A stretch of 64,000 nt of DNA from Thauera sp. GDN1 (lineage in GTDB: Bacteria; Pseudomonadota; Gammaproteobacteria; Burkholderiales; Rhodocyclaceae): the NCBI RefSeq assembly GCF_029223545.1, contig NZ_CP097870.1, positions 3,472,001 through 3,536,000 on the forward strand, written 5' to 3'. The notes under the pieces are model-generated. The model saw only the letters and a list, made by a program, of their open reading frames with translations. It had not been told where the DNA came from and searched no databases. The translations under genes were made by a program, and so were the position numbers. Positions 1 through 14,103 of the stretch are shown one piece after another; the stretch's first letter is position 1; the number at the start of each line of letters is the position of its first letter.

Positions 1-529
1 GCACGTCGGCGAACAGGATGCCGAAGCCGTCGCGCCACAGCGCATCGCCCGACATCAGGATGCGGCGCTCGGCGTTGTAGTAGGCGAGCGCGTCCATGTC
101 GTGGCCGGGCGCGGCGATCGACTGCCACTCGAGTTCGCCGGCGAGGAAGCGGTCGCCGGGCATGAGCGTGGCATCCGCGTGAAAGCGCTCGCCGGCCTGG
201 GCGGCGGTGCTCAGCAGCAGCGCGGCTTCGTCCCAGTGCGTCACCGCGCGCTCCATGCCCACCGGCACCGTGATCGTGCACCCGAAGGCGCGCTGCACGC
301 TGGCGTTGCCGCCGATGTGATCGGAGTGCGAGTGGGTGTTGATCAGCCGCCTCAGGCCGCGACCGTCGAGCGCGGCGCGCAGCAGCGCCACGGTCTGCGC
401 GGCATGGGTGACATAGCCGGAATCGACCAGCGTCGCCTCGCTGCCGTCGAACATCAGCACGTTGTTGGCCGACAGCCAGCCGCGCTCGAAGACCTGGACG
501 GTGTCGGGCAGGCGGGGTCGCGGGCTCAA
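1..529 (-). CDS. MBL-fold metallo-hydrolase, C-terminus beyond window edge
   Basis: The start lies in the window and the 3' end runs off the left edge; about 176 codons are visible. The protein has the zinc motif THSHSDHIGG and a later GHDMDALAYY segment with a second metal His, followed by SGDALW, all typical of the metallo-beta-lactamase fold. No ATG fits. The frame opens at a TTG (529-527) that overlaps the TGA of the upstream DUF1289 gene as TTGA, which suggests translational coupling. No signal peptide is seen. Fold assignment is firm; the substrate is unknown (a glyoxalase II-like or other hydrolase is possible). Confidence 0.85.
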   Translation of the reverse strand, partial: MSPRPRLPDTVQVFERGWLSANNVLMFDGSEATLVDSGYVTHAAQTVALLRAALDGRGLRRLINTHSHSDHIGGNASVQRAFGCTITVPVGMERAVTHWDEAALLLSTAAQAGERFHADATLMPGDRFLAGELEWQSIAAPGHDMDALAYYNAERRILMSGDALWRDGFGILFADV

Positions 530-720
530 TCGCTGCCCTCCCCGAGCTGGGCGGCGACGTTGGGGGGCAGCGCGGGCTGCTCGTTCGCGGGCTGCAGCGC
601 CTCCGGGAGAGGCGCTACCGGCACGCCGTTGATCTCGTCGGCGGTACGACCGCAGCCCAGGCACACGCCCGAATCCCAGTCGATCATGCACACCCCGACA
701 CAGAGCACGTCGCCGCTCAT
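526..720 (-). CDS. DUF1289 domain small Cys-rich protein (copy 2)
   Basis: A 64-residue protein starting MSGDVLCVGVCMID with four Cys in the DUF1289 pattern (C-x3-C then C-x2-C in GVCLGCGRT), probably a small metal-binding fold. The family is uncharacterised. Its ATG overlaps the stop of the preceding DUF1289 gene (ATGA), and its TGA overlaps the TTG start of the MBL gene, so the three are probably translated in series. An upstream ATG in frame would add 13 residues that do not resemble the family, so the internal start was chosen. A Pro/Ala-rich tail follows the domain. Confidence 0.8.
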   Translation of the reverse strand: MSGDVLCVGVCMIDWDSGVCLGCGRTADEINGVPVAPLPEALQPANEQPALPPNVAAQLGEGSD

Positions 721-917
721 GCGCGCGTCTCCACGCTGTGGCCGGCCTCGGCCAGCCATTCGCGGCGCTCGCCGATCGCGGCGAGGATGGCGCGACGGTC
801 ATCGTCAGTCGTGCGGCTCCAGCGCGTGATTTCCTCGATCGTGCGCTGGCAGCCTTCGCACCAGCCGGTGTCCGGACTCATGCGGCAGACGTTGGTGCAG
901 GGGGAAGGAACACTCAT
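717..917 (-). CDS. DUF1289 domain small Cys-rich protein (copy 1)
   Basis: A 66-residue protein beginning MSVPSPCTNVCRMSPDTGWC, with the DUF1289 layout of Cys pairs (CTNVC, CEGC) followed by an RTIEEITRW helix. Function is unknown for the family; a zinc or Fe-S site is plausible from the cysteines but is inference. It is the first of two adjacent DUF1289 genes that differ clearly in sequence, so this is an old duplication or independent recruitment. It lies downstream of liuE after a hairpin and a gap of about 180 bp, so it may be a separate transcript. Confidence 0.8.
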   Translation of the reverse strand: MSVPSPCTNVCRMSPDTGWCEGCQRTIEEITRWSRTTDDDRRAILAAIGERREWLAEAGHSVETRA

Positions 918-1070
918 GGGGACGATCTCTGTTGGTTGCGGGCCGCGCATGCGTGTGCGCCGCCTCATTGATGACCAGGGCGATTATGAACGAGCCGCGG
1001 CGCGGCGCGACAGGCAAAGGCCGCACAAACTGCGCGAACCGGTCGACGCACAGCCATCCCGGTCGGCCCT

Positions 1071-1092
1071 GTTCGCGGGCAAGCCCGCGAAC
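1071..1092. repeat. Hairpin downstream of liuE (REP-like)
   Basis: A perfect 10-bp inverted repeat, GTTCGCGGGC with a 2-base centre, sits 10 bp beyond the liuE stop. It has no T-run, so it is a weak terminator at best. The GCGGGC...GCCCGC core resembles the REP-like repeats elsewhere in the window. Confidence 0.55.
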
Positions 1093-1101
1093 GTCATCCC
1101 C

Positions 1102-2037
1102 TCAAGCGCAGGCGGATTTCGCACGCTTGGCCAGCACCGCGCGCGCCACCCGCGAAGCCGGCTCACGGCCGAGCTGGGCGCTGATCCAGGCGGCGGTGTC
1201 GACCAGCGCATCGAGATCGATGCCGGTGGCGATGCCCAGCCCGTTGAGCAACCAGACCACGTCCTCGGTGGCGACGTTCCCCGAGGCGCCCGCCGCGTAG
1301 GGACAGCCGCCGAGGCCGCCGACCGAGGCGTCGAAGACCGCCACGCCCATTTCCAGCGACGCATACACGTTGGCCACCGCCATGCCGTAGGTGTCGTGGT
1401 AGTGGCCGGCGAGCTTGTCCACCGGCACGCGCCTGCCCACCGCCTCCAGCATGCGGGCGATGCTGGCCGGCGTGCCGACGCCGATGGTGTCGCCGAGCGA
1501 GACCTCGTAGCAGCCCATCTCCATCAAGGTCGCAGCCACGTCCGCCACCGCCTGCGGCGCGATCGCGCCCTCGTAGGGGCAGCCGACCACGCAGGAGACG
1601 TAGCCGCGCACGCGCACCCCGGCCGCGTGCGCCGCCTCGGTGACGGGGCGGAAGCGCTCCAGCGACTCGGCGATCGAGCAGTTGATGTTCTTCTGGCTGA
1701 AGGATTCGGAGGCGGCACCGAACACCGCGACCTCCTTCGCACCGGCGGCGAGCGCGGCCTCGAAGCCCTTGAGATTGGGGGTCAGCACCGGGTAGGCGAC
1801 GCCGGGCGCGGCGGCGGCGAGCACGCGCGGCAGCAGTTCGGCGTTGTCGCCCATCTGCGGCACCCACTTGGGCGACACGAAGGAGGTGGTCTCGATCGCC
1901 TTCAGCCCCGCACGCTCGAGGCGGCGCACGAGTTCGAGCTTGGTGTCGGTGGAGACGAGCTGCTTCTCGTTCTGCAGGCCATCGCGCGGGCCCATCTCGA
2001 CGATGCGGACGGCGGTTGGCAGGATGGAATTCGCCAT
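1102..2037 (-). CDS. liuE: Hydroxymethylglutaryl-CoA lyase
   Basis: Cleaves 3-hydroxy-3-methylglutaryl-CoA to acetoacetate and acetyl-CoA, the last step of leucine degradation. The 311-residue product is a TIM barrel with the N-terminal catalytic segment [10 protein letters not shown], the metal-binding region and the family signature [15 protein letters not shown] carrying the active-site Cys. Length matches bacterial MvaB/LiuE. An ATG three codons upstream (2046) directly abuts GAGGAG, while the ATG at 2037 is 9 nt from it, so 2037 is preferred. It is the last liu gene of the minus-strand operon. Confidence 0.95.
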   Translation of the reverse strand: MANSILPTAVRIVEMGPRDGLQNEKQLVSTDTKLELVRRLERAGLKAIETTSFVSPKWVPQMGDNAELLPRVLAAAAPGVAYPVLTPNLKGFEAALAAGAKEVAVFGAASESFSQKNINCSIAESLERFRPVTEAAHAAGVRVRGYVSCVVGCPYEGAIAPQAVADVAATLMEMGCYEVSLGDTIGVGTPASIARMLEAVGRRVPVDKLAGHYHDTYGMAVANVYASLEMGVAVFDASVGGLGGCPYAAGASGNVATEDVVWLLNGLGIATGIDLDALVDTAAWISAQLGREPASRVARAVLAKRAKSACA

Positions 2038-2094
2038 GGACGACATCTCCTCGGGTGGTGTTCACATTCTTTTGCGGGAGATTGCGGCTGCGGA

Positions 2095-2125
2095 GGCAAT
2101 CGCGACGGCCGCCGCTCCCACAGGG
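2095..2125. repeat. Partial REP-like element
   Basis: The gap between the acyl-CoA synthetase and liuE contains a GCCGCTCCCACAGGG half-element matching the longer repeat at 3910-3991. Only one arm is present. Confidence 0.45.
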
Positions 2126-2129
2126 ACAA

Positions 2130-3818
2130 TCAGGCCGTCTTCGCCTCGTCGAGCCCGAGCTCTTCCTTCATCTTCTGGCGGATCAGGAATTTCTGGATCT
2201 TGCCGGTCACCGTCATCGGGAAGCTGTCGACGAAGCGCATGTAGCGCGGGATCTTGTAGTGCGCGATCTGACCCTGGCAATAGGCGCGCACCTCGTCTTC
2301 GGAAAGGCGTTCGCCCTCGCGCACGATGATCCAGGCGCACAGCTCCTCGCCGAACTTCTGGTCGGGGATGCCGACCACCTGCACGTCGAGCACCTTGGGG
2401 TGGGCGTAGAGGAATTCCTCGATCTCGCGCGGGTAGATGTTCTCGCCGCCGCGGATCACCATGTCCTTGATGCGGCCGACGATGTTGCAGTAGCCCTGGT
2501 CGTCGATCACCGCGAGGTCGCCGGTGTGCATCCAGCCGCCGGCGTCGATCGCTTCCTTGGTCTTGGCCTCGTCGTCCCAGTAGCCGAGCATCACCGAGTA
2601 GCCGCGGGTGCACAGCTCGCCCGTCTGGCCGCGCGGCACGATGCGGCCCTCGTTGTCGACGATCTTCACTTCCAGGTGGGGCTGGATGCGGCCGACGGTG
2701 GACACGCGGCGGTCGATCGGGTCGTCGGTGCCGCTCTGGAAGCTCACCGGCGAGGTCTCGGTCATGCCGTAGGCGATGGTCACCTCGGCCATGTTCATCT
2801 TGCCGATCACCCGCTTCATGACCTCGATCGGGCACGGGCTGCCGGCCATGATGCCAGTGCGCAGGCTGGCGAGGTCGAACTCGGGGAAGCGCGGATGGTC
2901 GAGCGCGGCGATGAACATGGTCGGCACGCCGTAGAGGGCGGTGCATTTCTCCTGCGCCACGGTCTCCAGCACCGCCAGCGGCTCGAAGGCCTCGGCCGGG
3001 TAGACCATGGTGGCGCCGTGGGTCAGGCAGCCGAGGTTGCCCATCACCATGCCGAAGCAGTGGTAGAGCGGCACCGGGATGCACAGGCGGTCGCCCGGCA
3101 CCAGCTTGATCGCCTCGCCGACGAAGAAGCCGTTGTTGAGGATGTTGTGGTGCGACAGCGTGGCGCCCTTGGGGTGGCCGGTGGTGCCGGAGGTGAACTG
3201 GATGTTGATCGGGTCGTCGAACTGCAGCTTCTCGGACAGCACGGCGAGCGCGGTGAGTTCCTCGCGGCTGGGCGCGCGCAGCAAGTCGTCGAAGTTGAGC
3301 ATGCCGGGCGACCTGTCGGCGCCCATGCGGATCACCATCTCCAGGCTGGGCAGGCGGTGGCTGCGCAGCAGGCCGGGTTCGCAGTGGCCGAGCTCGGGGG
3401 CGAGGTCGGCGATCATCTCGAGGTAGTTGCTGGTCTTGAAGGCGGGCGACAGCACCAGCGCGCGGCAGCCCACCTTGTTGAGCGCGTACTCGAGCTCGGA
3501 GCGGCGGTAGGCGGGGTTGATGTTGACCAGCACCAGGCCGGCCTTGGCGGTGGCGAACTGGGTCAGCGCCCACTCCATGTTGTTCTGCGACCAGATGCCG
3601 ATGCGCTCGCCGGGCTCGAGGCCCAGGCGCATCAGGCCGCAGGCGAGCGCGTCGACGCGGCTCTTCAGTTGTGCGTAGGTCAGGCGCACGTTCTGGTGGC
3701 GCACCACCAGCGCCTCGCGCCCGGCGTGGCGGGCGCAGGCCTCGTCGAAGAAGCGGCCGATGGTCTGGCCGATCAGTTGCTTGTCGGATGCGCCGTGAAC
3801 GTAGCTCTGGGTACTCAT
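2130..3818 (-). CDS. AMP-binding acyl-CoA synthetase
   Basis: ATP-dependent CoA ligase of the ANL superfamily, 562 residues. Visible motifs are the P-loop [11 protein letters not shown], the YGMTETSP motif, the hinge region [16 protein letters not shown] and the C-terminal catalytic Lys in MTVTGKIQK. The family includes medium-chain and branched-chain acyl-CoA synthetases. Its place inside the liu operon suggests it activates isovalerate or a related short branched acid; that substrate is inference. The start MSTQSYVHG was chosen because an AGGAG-type site precedes it; an upstream open extension is low-complexity and unlike the family. Confidence 0.92.
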   Translation of the reverse strand: MSTQSYVHGASDKQLIGQTIGRFFDEACARHAGREALVVRHQNVRLTYAQLKSRVDALACGLMRLGLEPGERIGIWSQNNMEWALTQFATAKAGLVLVNINPAYRRSELEYALNKVGCRALVLSPAFKTSNYLEMIADLAPELGHCEPGLLRSHRLPSLEMVIRMGADRSPGMLNFDDLLRAPSREELTALAVLSEKLQFDDPINIQFTSGTTGHPKGATLSHHNILNNGFFVGEAIKLVPGDRLCIPVPLYHCFGMVMGNLGCLTHGATMVYPAEAFEPLAVLETVAQEKCTALYGVPTMFIAALDHPRFPEFDLASLRTGIMAGSPCPIEVMKRVIGKMNMAEVTIAYGMTETSPVSFQSGTDDPIDRRVSTVGRIQPHLEVKIVDNEGRIVPRGQTGELCTRGYSVMLGYWDDEAKTKEAIDAGGWMHTGDLAVIDDQGYCNIVGRIKDMVIRGGENIYPREIEEFLYAHPKVLDVQVVGIPDQKFGEELCAWIIVREGERLSEDEVRAYCQGQIAHYKIPRYMRFVDSFPMTVTGKIQKFLIRQKMKEELGLDEAKTA

Positions 3819-3909
3819 CGTGTCGTCCTCTCTCCTCTCGTTCTGATGATGCTTTCTCGCGGTGCGCGCTGCGCTCGATCCGGCTGGCGCGCGCCGATGC
3901 CGCCATTTT

Positions 3910-3991
3910 TCGCGGCTTCCGCCGCTCCCACAGGACAAGTGCGCACCGGCCCCGTGGGAGCAGCTGTCTGTGGGAGCGGCGGAAGCCGCGA
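3910..3991. repeat. REP-like inverted pair (variant 1)
   Basis: A perfect 24-bp inverted repeat: left arm 3910-3933 and right arm 3968-3991, 34 bp apart, with core GTGGGAGCGGCGGAAGCC. A further GTGGGAGCAG core lies between the arms. It occupies the gap between liuD and the acyl-CoA synthetase gene and could act as a mRNA-stabilising or attenuating structure in the operon. Confidence 0.8.
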
Positions 3992-4028
3992 TCGGCACGC
4001 GGGCCAACGACTGACGGTCAACAGCGGC

Positions 4029-6032
<2,004 letters not shown>

Positions 6033-6089
6033 GTCGTCTCCAGCTTCTTGTCGGAATTCAGCAATCTGTCTTTGCGCTTGATGCAGTCG

Positions 6090-6758
6090 TCACGGCGCGG
6101 GCAGCTCCGGTCGCAATCGGGGCCGGAACACGCGCCGCAGGAAGCGCCACAGCAGCACGATCAGCGCCACCGCCAGCACCAGGAACACCACCAGCGCCAC
6201 CAGGAACCACAGCGGCTCCTGCAGCAGCATCCACAGCCCGCCGGCGAACAGCGCGTCCTCGCCGAGCGAGGTGGTGACGTTGGTCACCGGCTCGGGCGAG
6301 GTGTTGATCGCAACCCGCGCCCCCGCCTTGGCGAAGTGCGTGCCCGCCGCCAGCGTGCCGCCGGCCAGGGCTGCCGCCAGCTGCACCGCACCCGCCTGGT
6401 CCCCCATCACCGCCGCGGCCAGCGCCGCGCCGGCCGGGATGCGGATGAAGGTATGCACCGCGTCCCACATCGAGTCGAACCAGGGCAGCTTGTCGGCAAA
6501 GAACTCGGCCAGCAGCATCACCCCGGACACCCCGAGCAGCAGCGGATGGGTCAGCACCTCCAGCCCGCCCGGCAACTGCACGCCGCCGAAGCGACCGAGC
6601 GCGCCGAGCACGAACACCAGCGCGTACAGCCGCAGCCCGCTCGCCCAGCCCAGTCCCGCCGCCAGCGCGGCAAGCGAGGCCATGTCCAGCGGCAGACCGC
6701 TCCAGTCGAGCAGCGCGGTGAGCTCGGTCGGCCAGCTGCTGAAGGCGTAGGCGTCCAT
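6090..6758 (-). CDS. DUF4126 family membrane protein
   Basis: A 222-residue hydrophobic protein with several predicted membrane segments: about residues 25-55, 70-85, 105-135, 165-180 and a long C-terminal helix 180-205 followed by a basic RRVFRPRLRP tail. The N-terminal region around GLGWASGLRLYALVFVLG matches the DUF4126 family. Function is unknown. It lies between liuC and liuD in the leucine operon with short gaps (77 and 57 bp), so it is probably co-transcribed. A transport or membrane role linked to acyl-CoA metabolism would be speculation. Confidence 0.82.
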   Translation of the reverse strand: MDAYAFSSWPTELTALLDWSGLPLDMASLAALAAGLGWASGLRLYALVFVLGALGRFGGVQLPGGLEVLTHPLLLGVSGVMLLAEFFADKLPWFDSMWDAVHTFIRIPAGAALAAAVMGDQAGAVQLAAALAGGTLAAGTHFAKAGARVAINTSPEPVTNVTTSLGEDALFAGGLWMLLQEPLWFLVALVVFLVLAVALIVLLWRFLRRVFRPRLRPELPAP

Positions 6759-6835
6759 GGCGATGTCCCCCGGTGTTCTCGAGACTCAGCCGGCGAGGCG
6801 GTCCGGGCGCTGCGAGGCCGGGGCTTGTCCGCGCC

Positions 6836-7627
6836 TCAGCCCTGCTCGATCCACGCCGCCGGGCGCTTGTCGAGGAAGGCGGCCAGGCCTTCCTTGGCCT
6901 CCGGCGTGGCGCGCAGGCTGGCGATGCGGCGCGCGGTGTCTTCCACCACCGCGTCGCTCACCGGCCGGTTGGCCACCGCGCGGATCAGGTCCTTGGCCGC
7001 GGCCTGCGACTTCGGGCCGCCCTGCAGCAGGGCTTCGACCACTTCCTTCACCTTGGCGTCCAGTTCCTCGCTCGCCACCGCCTCGTGTGCCAGGCCCAGA
7101 TCGGCCGCGCGTGCCGCGTTGATGCGCTCGGCAGTCTGGAAGTAGCGGTAGGCCTGGCGCTCGCCGATGGCACGGATCACGTAGGGACTGATCGCCGAGG
7201 GGATGATCCCGAACTTGACCTCGGAGGTGGCGAACACCGCCTTGTCCCCCGCGATGCAGATGTCGCAGGCGCTCGCCAGGCCCATGCCGCCACCCAGCGC
7301 CGCGCCATGCACGCGCGCGATCGTCGGCTTCTTCATCTCGGCCAGGGTGCGCAGCATGCCGGCGAGCTTCATCGCGTCGGCGAAGTTCTCCGCCTCGCTC
7401 GCCTCGCCGGCGGCCTTCATCCAGTTGAGGTCGGCGCCGGCGGAGAAGCTCTTGCCGCGCCCGGCCAGCACCACCGCGCGCACCGAATCGTCGGCATCGA
7501 GCTCGATGCAGGCGGTGGTGAGGTCGGCGATCAGCTGCGCGTTGAAGGCGTTGTGCACGTCCGGACGATTCATCCAGATCGTCGCCACACCGGCTTCGCG
7601 GGCGACCTCCAGGGTCTCGTAGCTCAT
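6836..7627 (-). CDS. liuC: Methylglutaconyl-CoA hydratase (crotonase family)
   Basis: Hydrates 3-methylglutaconyl-CoA to HMG-CoA between MCC and HMG-CoA lyase. The 263-residue protein has the crotonase oxyanion-hole segments GRGKSFSAGADLNWM and VHGAALGGGMGLASACD and ends in the usual helical trimerisation region. Start MSYETLEVAR is preceded by GGGAGG with 7-nt spacing. It sits 14 bp after liuB. The general enoyl-CoA hydratase family is broad; the specific role is taken from operon position. Confidence 0.92.
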   Translation of the reverse strand: MSYETLEVAREAGVATIWMNRPDVHNAFNAQLIADLTTACIELDADDSVRAVVLAGRGKSFSAGADLNWMKAAGEASEAENFADAMKLAGMLRTLAEMKKPTIARVHGAALGGGMGLASACDICIAGDKAVFATSEVKFGIIPSAISPYVIRAIGERQAYRYFQTAERINAARAADLGLAHEAVASEELDAKVKEVVEALLQGGPKSQAAAKDLIRAVANRPVSDAVVEDTARRIASLRATPEAKEGLAAFLDKRPAAWIEQG

Positions 7628-7641
7628 GTCTCGACCTCCCA

Positions 7642-9249
<1,608 letters not shown>

Positions 9250-9263
9250 CGCAGACGCTCCGT

Positions 9264-10445
9264 TCAGCGGGTTTCGGAGAACAGCTCGCGGCCGATCAGC
9301 ATGCGGCGGATCTCGCTGGTGCCGGCGCCGATCTCGTACAGCTTGGCGTCGCGCCACAGGCGGCCCACCGAATACTCGTTGGTGTAGCCCACGCCGCCCA
9401 GGGCCTGGATCGCCTCGCCCGCCATCCAGGTCGCCTTCTCGGCGGTGTAGAGGATCACGCCGGCGGCGTCCTTGCGCAGCGTGCGGGCGTGGTCGATGCG
9501 GTCGCAGGCCTGGCCCACCGCGTAGGCGTAGGCGCGGCAGGCGCTCCAGGTCGAATACAGGTCGGCGATCTTGCCCTGCATGAGCTGGAACTCGCCGATC
9601 GGGGTGTCGAACTGCTTGCGCTCGTGCATGTAGGGCACGACCGCGTCCATGCACGCCGCCATGATGCCCAGCGGGCCGCCCGACAGCACCGCGCGCTCGT
9701 AGTCCAGGCCGCTCATCAGCACCTGCACGCCGCGGCCGATGTTGGCCTCGCCGCCGAGCACGTTCTCCACCGGCACCTCGACGTCGTCGAAGAACAGCGG
9801 GAAGGTGTTGGAGCCGCGCATGCCGAGCTTGTCGAGGTGGGTGCCATGGGAAAAGCCCTTCATGCCCTTCTCGATGATGAAGGCGGTGATGCCCTTCGGC
9901 CCGGCGGCGAGGTCGGTCTTGGCATACACCACCAGCGTATCGGCGTCACCGCCGTTGGTGATCCACATCTTGGCGCCGTTGAGGACGAAATGATCACCCT
10001 TGCGGTCGGCGCGCAGCTTCATCGACACCACGTCCGAGCCGGCGTTGGGCTCGGACATCGCCAGCGCGCCGACGTGATCGCCCGAGATCAGCTTGGGCAG
10101 GTACTTCTGCTTCTGCGCCTCGGTGCCGTTGCGGCGGATCTGGTTGATGCACAGGTTGGAGTGCGCGCCGTAGGACAGGCCCACCGAGGCCGAGGCGCGC
10201 GAGATCTCCTCCATCGCCACGATGTGGGCGAGATAGCCCATGTCGGTGCCGCCATACTCCTCGCTCACCGTCATGCCATGCACGCCGAGGTCGCCGAGCT
10301 TCTTCCACAGGTCGGCCGGGAACTCGTTCACACGGTCGATCTCGGCCGCACGCGGCGCGATCTCCGCCGCGCAGAAGGCCTGCAGCGTGTCGCGCAGGGC
10401 GTCGATGGTCTCGCCGAGGTTGAAGTTCAGGCTGGGCACGTTCAT
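9264..10445 (-). CDS. liuA: Isovaleryl-CoA dehydrogenase
   Basis: FAD-dependent oxidation of isovaleryl-CoA to 3-methylcrotonyl-CoA. The 393-residue protein carries acyl-CoA dehydrogenase signatures ([11 protein letters not shown], the C-terminal region [14 protein letters not shown]). Isovaleryl-CoA dehydrogenases have Gly where other family members have the catalytic Glu (YEIGAGTSE here), and place the base on another helix, seen as [16 protein letters not shown]. That combination makes the substrate call strong. AGGAG precedes the ATG by 7 nt. It is the first gene of the operon, divergent from the AraC regulator. Confidence 0.96.
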   Translation of the reverse strand: MNVPSLNFNLGETIDALRDTLQAFCAAEIAPRAAEIDRVNEFPADLWKKLGDLGVHGMTVSEEYGGTDMGYLAHIVAMEEISRASASVGLSYGAHSNLCINQIRRNGTEAQKQKYLPKLISGDHVGALAMSEPNAGSDVVSMKLRADRKGDHFVLNGAKMWITNGGDADTLVVYAKTDLAAGPKGITAFIIEKGMKGFSHGTHLDKLGMRGSNTFPLFFDDVEVPVENVLGGEANIGRGVQVLMSGLDYERAVLSGGPLGIMAACMDAVVPYMHERKQFDTPIGEFQLMQGKIADLYSTWSACRAYAYAVGQACDRIDHARTLRKDAAGVILYTAEKATWMAGEAIQALGGVGYTNEYSVGRLWRDAKLYEIGAGTSEIRRMLIGRELFSETR

Positions 10446-10559
10446 GGGGTGTCTCCTTCTCGAGGTTGTCCTGGCGCGGCGGGCAGCGCGCGGAAAATCC
10501 ATTATGGACGGCGCATGCCCGGGGATGGGCGGAGATTAGCGGCGCGCCGCGGACGACGA

Positions 10560-10600
10560 GTGCCATCGTGGTTGCAATTCGTGCCATTGTGGCTAGCATT
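10560..10600. promoter_or_regulatory. Direct repeat, probable AraC-type operator
   Basis: Two 20-bp direct repeats (10560-10579 and 10581-10600) share the core GTGCCATYGTGG and an ATT end, with a 21-bp period, i.e. two helical turns. Tandem direct repeats of this spacing are the usual binding site of AraC-family activators. The site is between liuA and the regulator gene, 7 bp from the regulator ATG and about 115 bp upstream of the liuA start. Confidence 0.7.
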
Positions 10601-10607
10601 CCGGCAC

Positions 10608-11714
10608 ATGAAGATCCTCGCCCCCTCGCCCGCCGAACTCTCCCGTGGCCGCGCCGCCACGCCGATCGCCTTCATCCGCGCGATCGTCACCGGGTATCGC
10701 CGCCGGGGCATGGATCCGGCCAGCGCGCTCGCCCAGGCGCAGATCCCGCCGGCGCTCCTCGACGACCCCGCGGCACGCGTCACCGCGGCGCAGATGGAGC
10801 TGATGTCGGGGGTGGCGATGCAGGAACTCGACGACGAGGCGCTGGGCTGGCTCTCGCGCCGCCTGCCCTGGGGCAGCTACGGCATGCTGTGCCGCGCCTC
10901 GATCACCTCGCCGACGCTGGAGGTGGCGCTCAAGCGCTGGTGCCGCCACCACCGCCTGCTGACCGAGGACATCGTCTTCGAGCTGACGCAACGCGGCGGC
11001 ATGGCCACGATCCGCGTCACCGAGCACGCCGCGCTTGGCGAGCTGCGCGAGTTCTGCCTGGTCAGCACGCTGCGCTACCTGCTCGGCTACGCCTGCTGGC
11101 TGGTCGATTCGCGCATCGCGCTCACCGAGGCCGCCTTCCCCTTCCCGGCGCCGGCCCACGCCGACGCCTACGCCTACCTGTTCGCCGGTCCGGCGCGCTT
11201 CTCCGCTGAGGCCGCCAGCATCGCCTTCGACGCGCGCTACCTGGCGCTGCCGGTGCGCCGCGACGAGAAGGCCCTGCAGTCCATGCTGCAGCGCGCACTG
11301 CCGCTCACCGTGCTGCAGTACCGCCGCGACCGCCTGCTGGTGCACAGCGTCGCCCAGCTGCTCTCCGCCAAGCCCGCCGCCGCGCACACCGCGGAGGACG
11401 TCGCCGCCCAGCTCAACACCTCGGTGCGTACCCTGCACCGACAGCTCAAGGAAGAAGGCGTGTCACTGCAGCAACTCAAGAACGAGGCGCGGCGCGAGCA
11501 TGCGACCCGGCTGCTGCTGCAAACCCGGAAACCGGTGAAGCAGGTCGCGGCCGCGGTCGGTTTCGACAGCGAGAAGAGCTTCGCGCGCGCGTTCCGGGAA
11601 TGGACGGGGGTGGCGCCGAGCGCGTTCAGGTCGAGTACTGCCGGCGCAGACGCGCAACCGGCGGACGGCTGGACGGCAGCACGGAGCGGACGCCGCCCCG
11701 ACGTCCTCGCGTAG
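10608..11714 (+). CDS. AraC-family transcriptional regulator
   Basis: A 368-residue regulator. The N-terminal about 200 residues resemble the arabinose-binding-like sensor domain found in one branch of AraC proteins (OruR/ArgR-like architecture). The C-terminal about 100 residues form the double helix-turn-helix: TAEDVAAQLNTSVRTLHRQL and then PVKQVAAAVGFDSEKSFARAFREWTG. It is divergent from liuA and convergent with mmsA, so it probably controls branched-chain acyl-CoA catabolism and possibly itself. The start is the ATG at 10608, immediately after the direct repeat. Confidence 0.92.
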   Translation: MKILAPSPAELSRGRAATPIAFIRAIVTGYRRRGMDPASALAQAQIPPALLDDPAARVTAAQMELMSGVAMQELDDEALGWLSRRLPWGSYGMLCRASITSPTLEVALKRWCRHHRLLTEDIVFELTQRGGMATIRVTEHAALGELREFCLVSTLRYLLGYACWLVDSRIALTEAAFPFPAPAHADAYAYLFAGPARFSAEAASIAFDARYLALPVRRDEKALQSMLQRALPLTVLQYRRDRLLVHSVAQLLSAKPAAAHTAEDVAAQLNTSVRTLHRQLKEEGVSLQQLKNEARREHATRLLLQTRKPVKQVAAAVGFDSEKSFARAFREWTGVAPSAFRSSTAGADAQPADGWTAARSGRRPDVLA

Positions 11715-11730
11715 GGGCCGGCCGCGCCCC

Positions 11731-13245
<1,515 letters not shown>

Positions 13246-13485
13246 CGTCTCGTCTCCTCGCTGAGTGATCTTATTCTGCGCCGCAGGATGGCTGCGACCG
13301 ATCTTTCCATTCTAGCCCTGCGTCGCGCCATGCCGACGCAGGCAGGCGGTCGCCGGACAGCAGGCGTCGCATCCTGTTACCACCGCGGCTGTCCCGTCGT
13401 GACCACGCCACCTAGAATCGGTCCGCGCATTCGACCTTGCGGACGCCTCTGAACGAAGACCGCCCGCGCCCGACAGGATACGACC

Positions 13486-13980
13486 ATGAACAAGACGACG
13501 CCCTTCGCCAGCCTGCTGCTCTGCGGCGCGCTGCTCTCCACCCCCGCCCTCGCCGACGAGATCGACTGCAACGGCCGCATGGGCCGCGCAGCCATCGACG
13601 GCGACCTGCGCGTGCCCACGGGCAAGCGCTGCACGCTCGACGGCACCCGCATCGACGGCAGCATCAAGATCGGCCGCGGCGCCACGCTACAGGCGCGCGG
13701 CATCAAGGTCGAAGGCAACATCCAGGCCGAGGGCGCGCGCGAGGTCGCGGTGACTCATTCGCGGATCGGCGGCAACATCCAACTCGAACAGGGCAGCGCG
13801 GTGCGGGTAGATGCGGTCGAGGTCGACGGCGACATCCAGCTGTTCGCCAACCGCGGCGCGATCCGGGTCAGCCGCAACCGGGTGGACGGCAACCTGCAGT
13901 GCAAGCAGAACCGGAACCGGCCGAGCGGCAGCGGCAACCGGGTGCGCGGCGACAAGGAGGATCAGTGCGCACGGCTTTGA
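13486..13980 (+). CDS. Secreted protein with beta-helix-like short repeats
   Basis: A 164-residue protein with a clear Sec signal peptide (MNKTTPFASLLLCGALLSTPALA-D, cut near residue 23). The mature part is built of short repeats with a G-x-I-x-hydrophobic pattern (IDGSIKIGRGATL, VEGNIQAEGA, IGGNIQLEQG, VDGDIQLFAN, VDGNLQCKQN), as in right-handed beta-helix or bactofilin-like folds. Four Cys (two near the N-terminus, two near the C-terminus) could form disulfides. Probably periplasmic or extracellular. No specific family was recognised and the function is unknown. Confidence 0.8.
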   Translation: MNKTTPFASLLLCGALLSTPALADEIDCNGRMGRAAIDGDLRVPTGKRCTLDGTRIDGSIKIGRGATLQARGIKVEGNIQAEGAREVAVTHSRIGGNIQLEQGSAVRVDAVEVDGDIQLFANRGAIRVSRNRVDGNLQCKQNRNRPSGSGNRVRGDKEDQCARL

Positions 13981-14103
13981 ACGGCCCTTTGCGGGTACGA
14001 TCGCAGCCCTGGCTGCCGCCTTGCGCACGGCTGGCGCCGCCCGCCCCTCGCCCCAGACTCAACCGCCCCGGCACGCCCTCCTCCATCACCACGAGACACC
14101 GCA

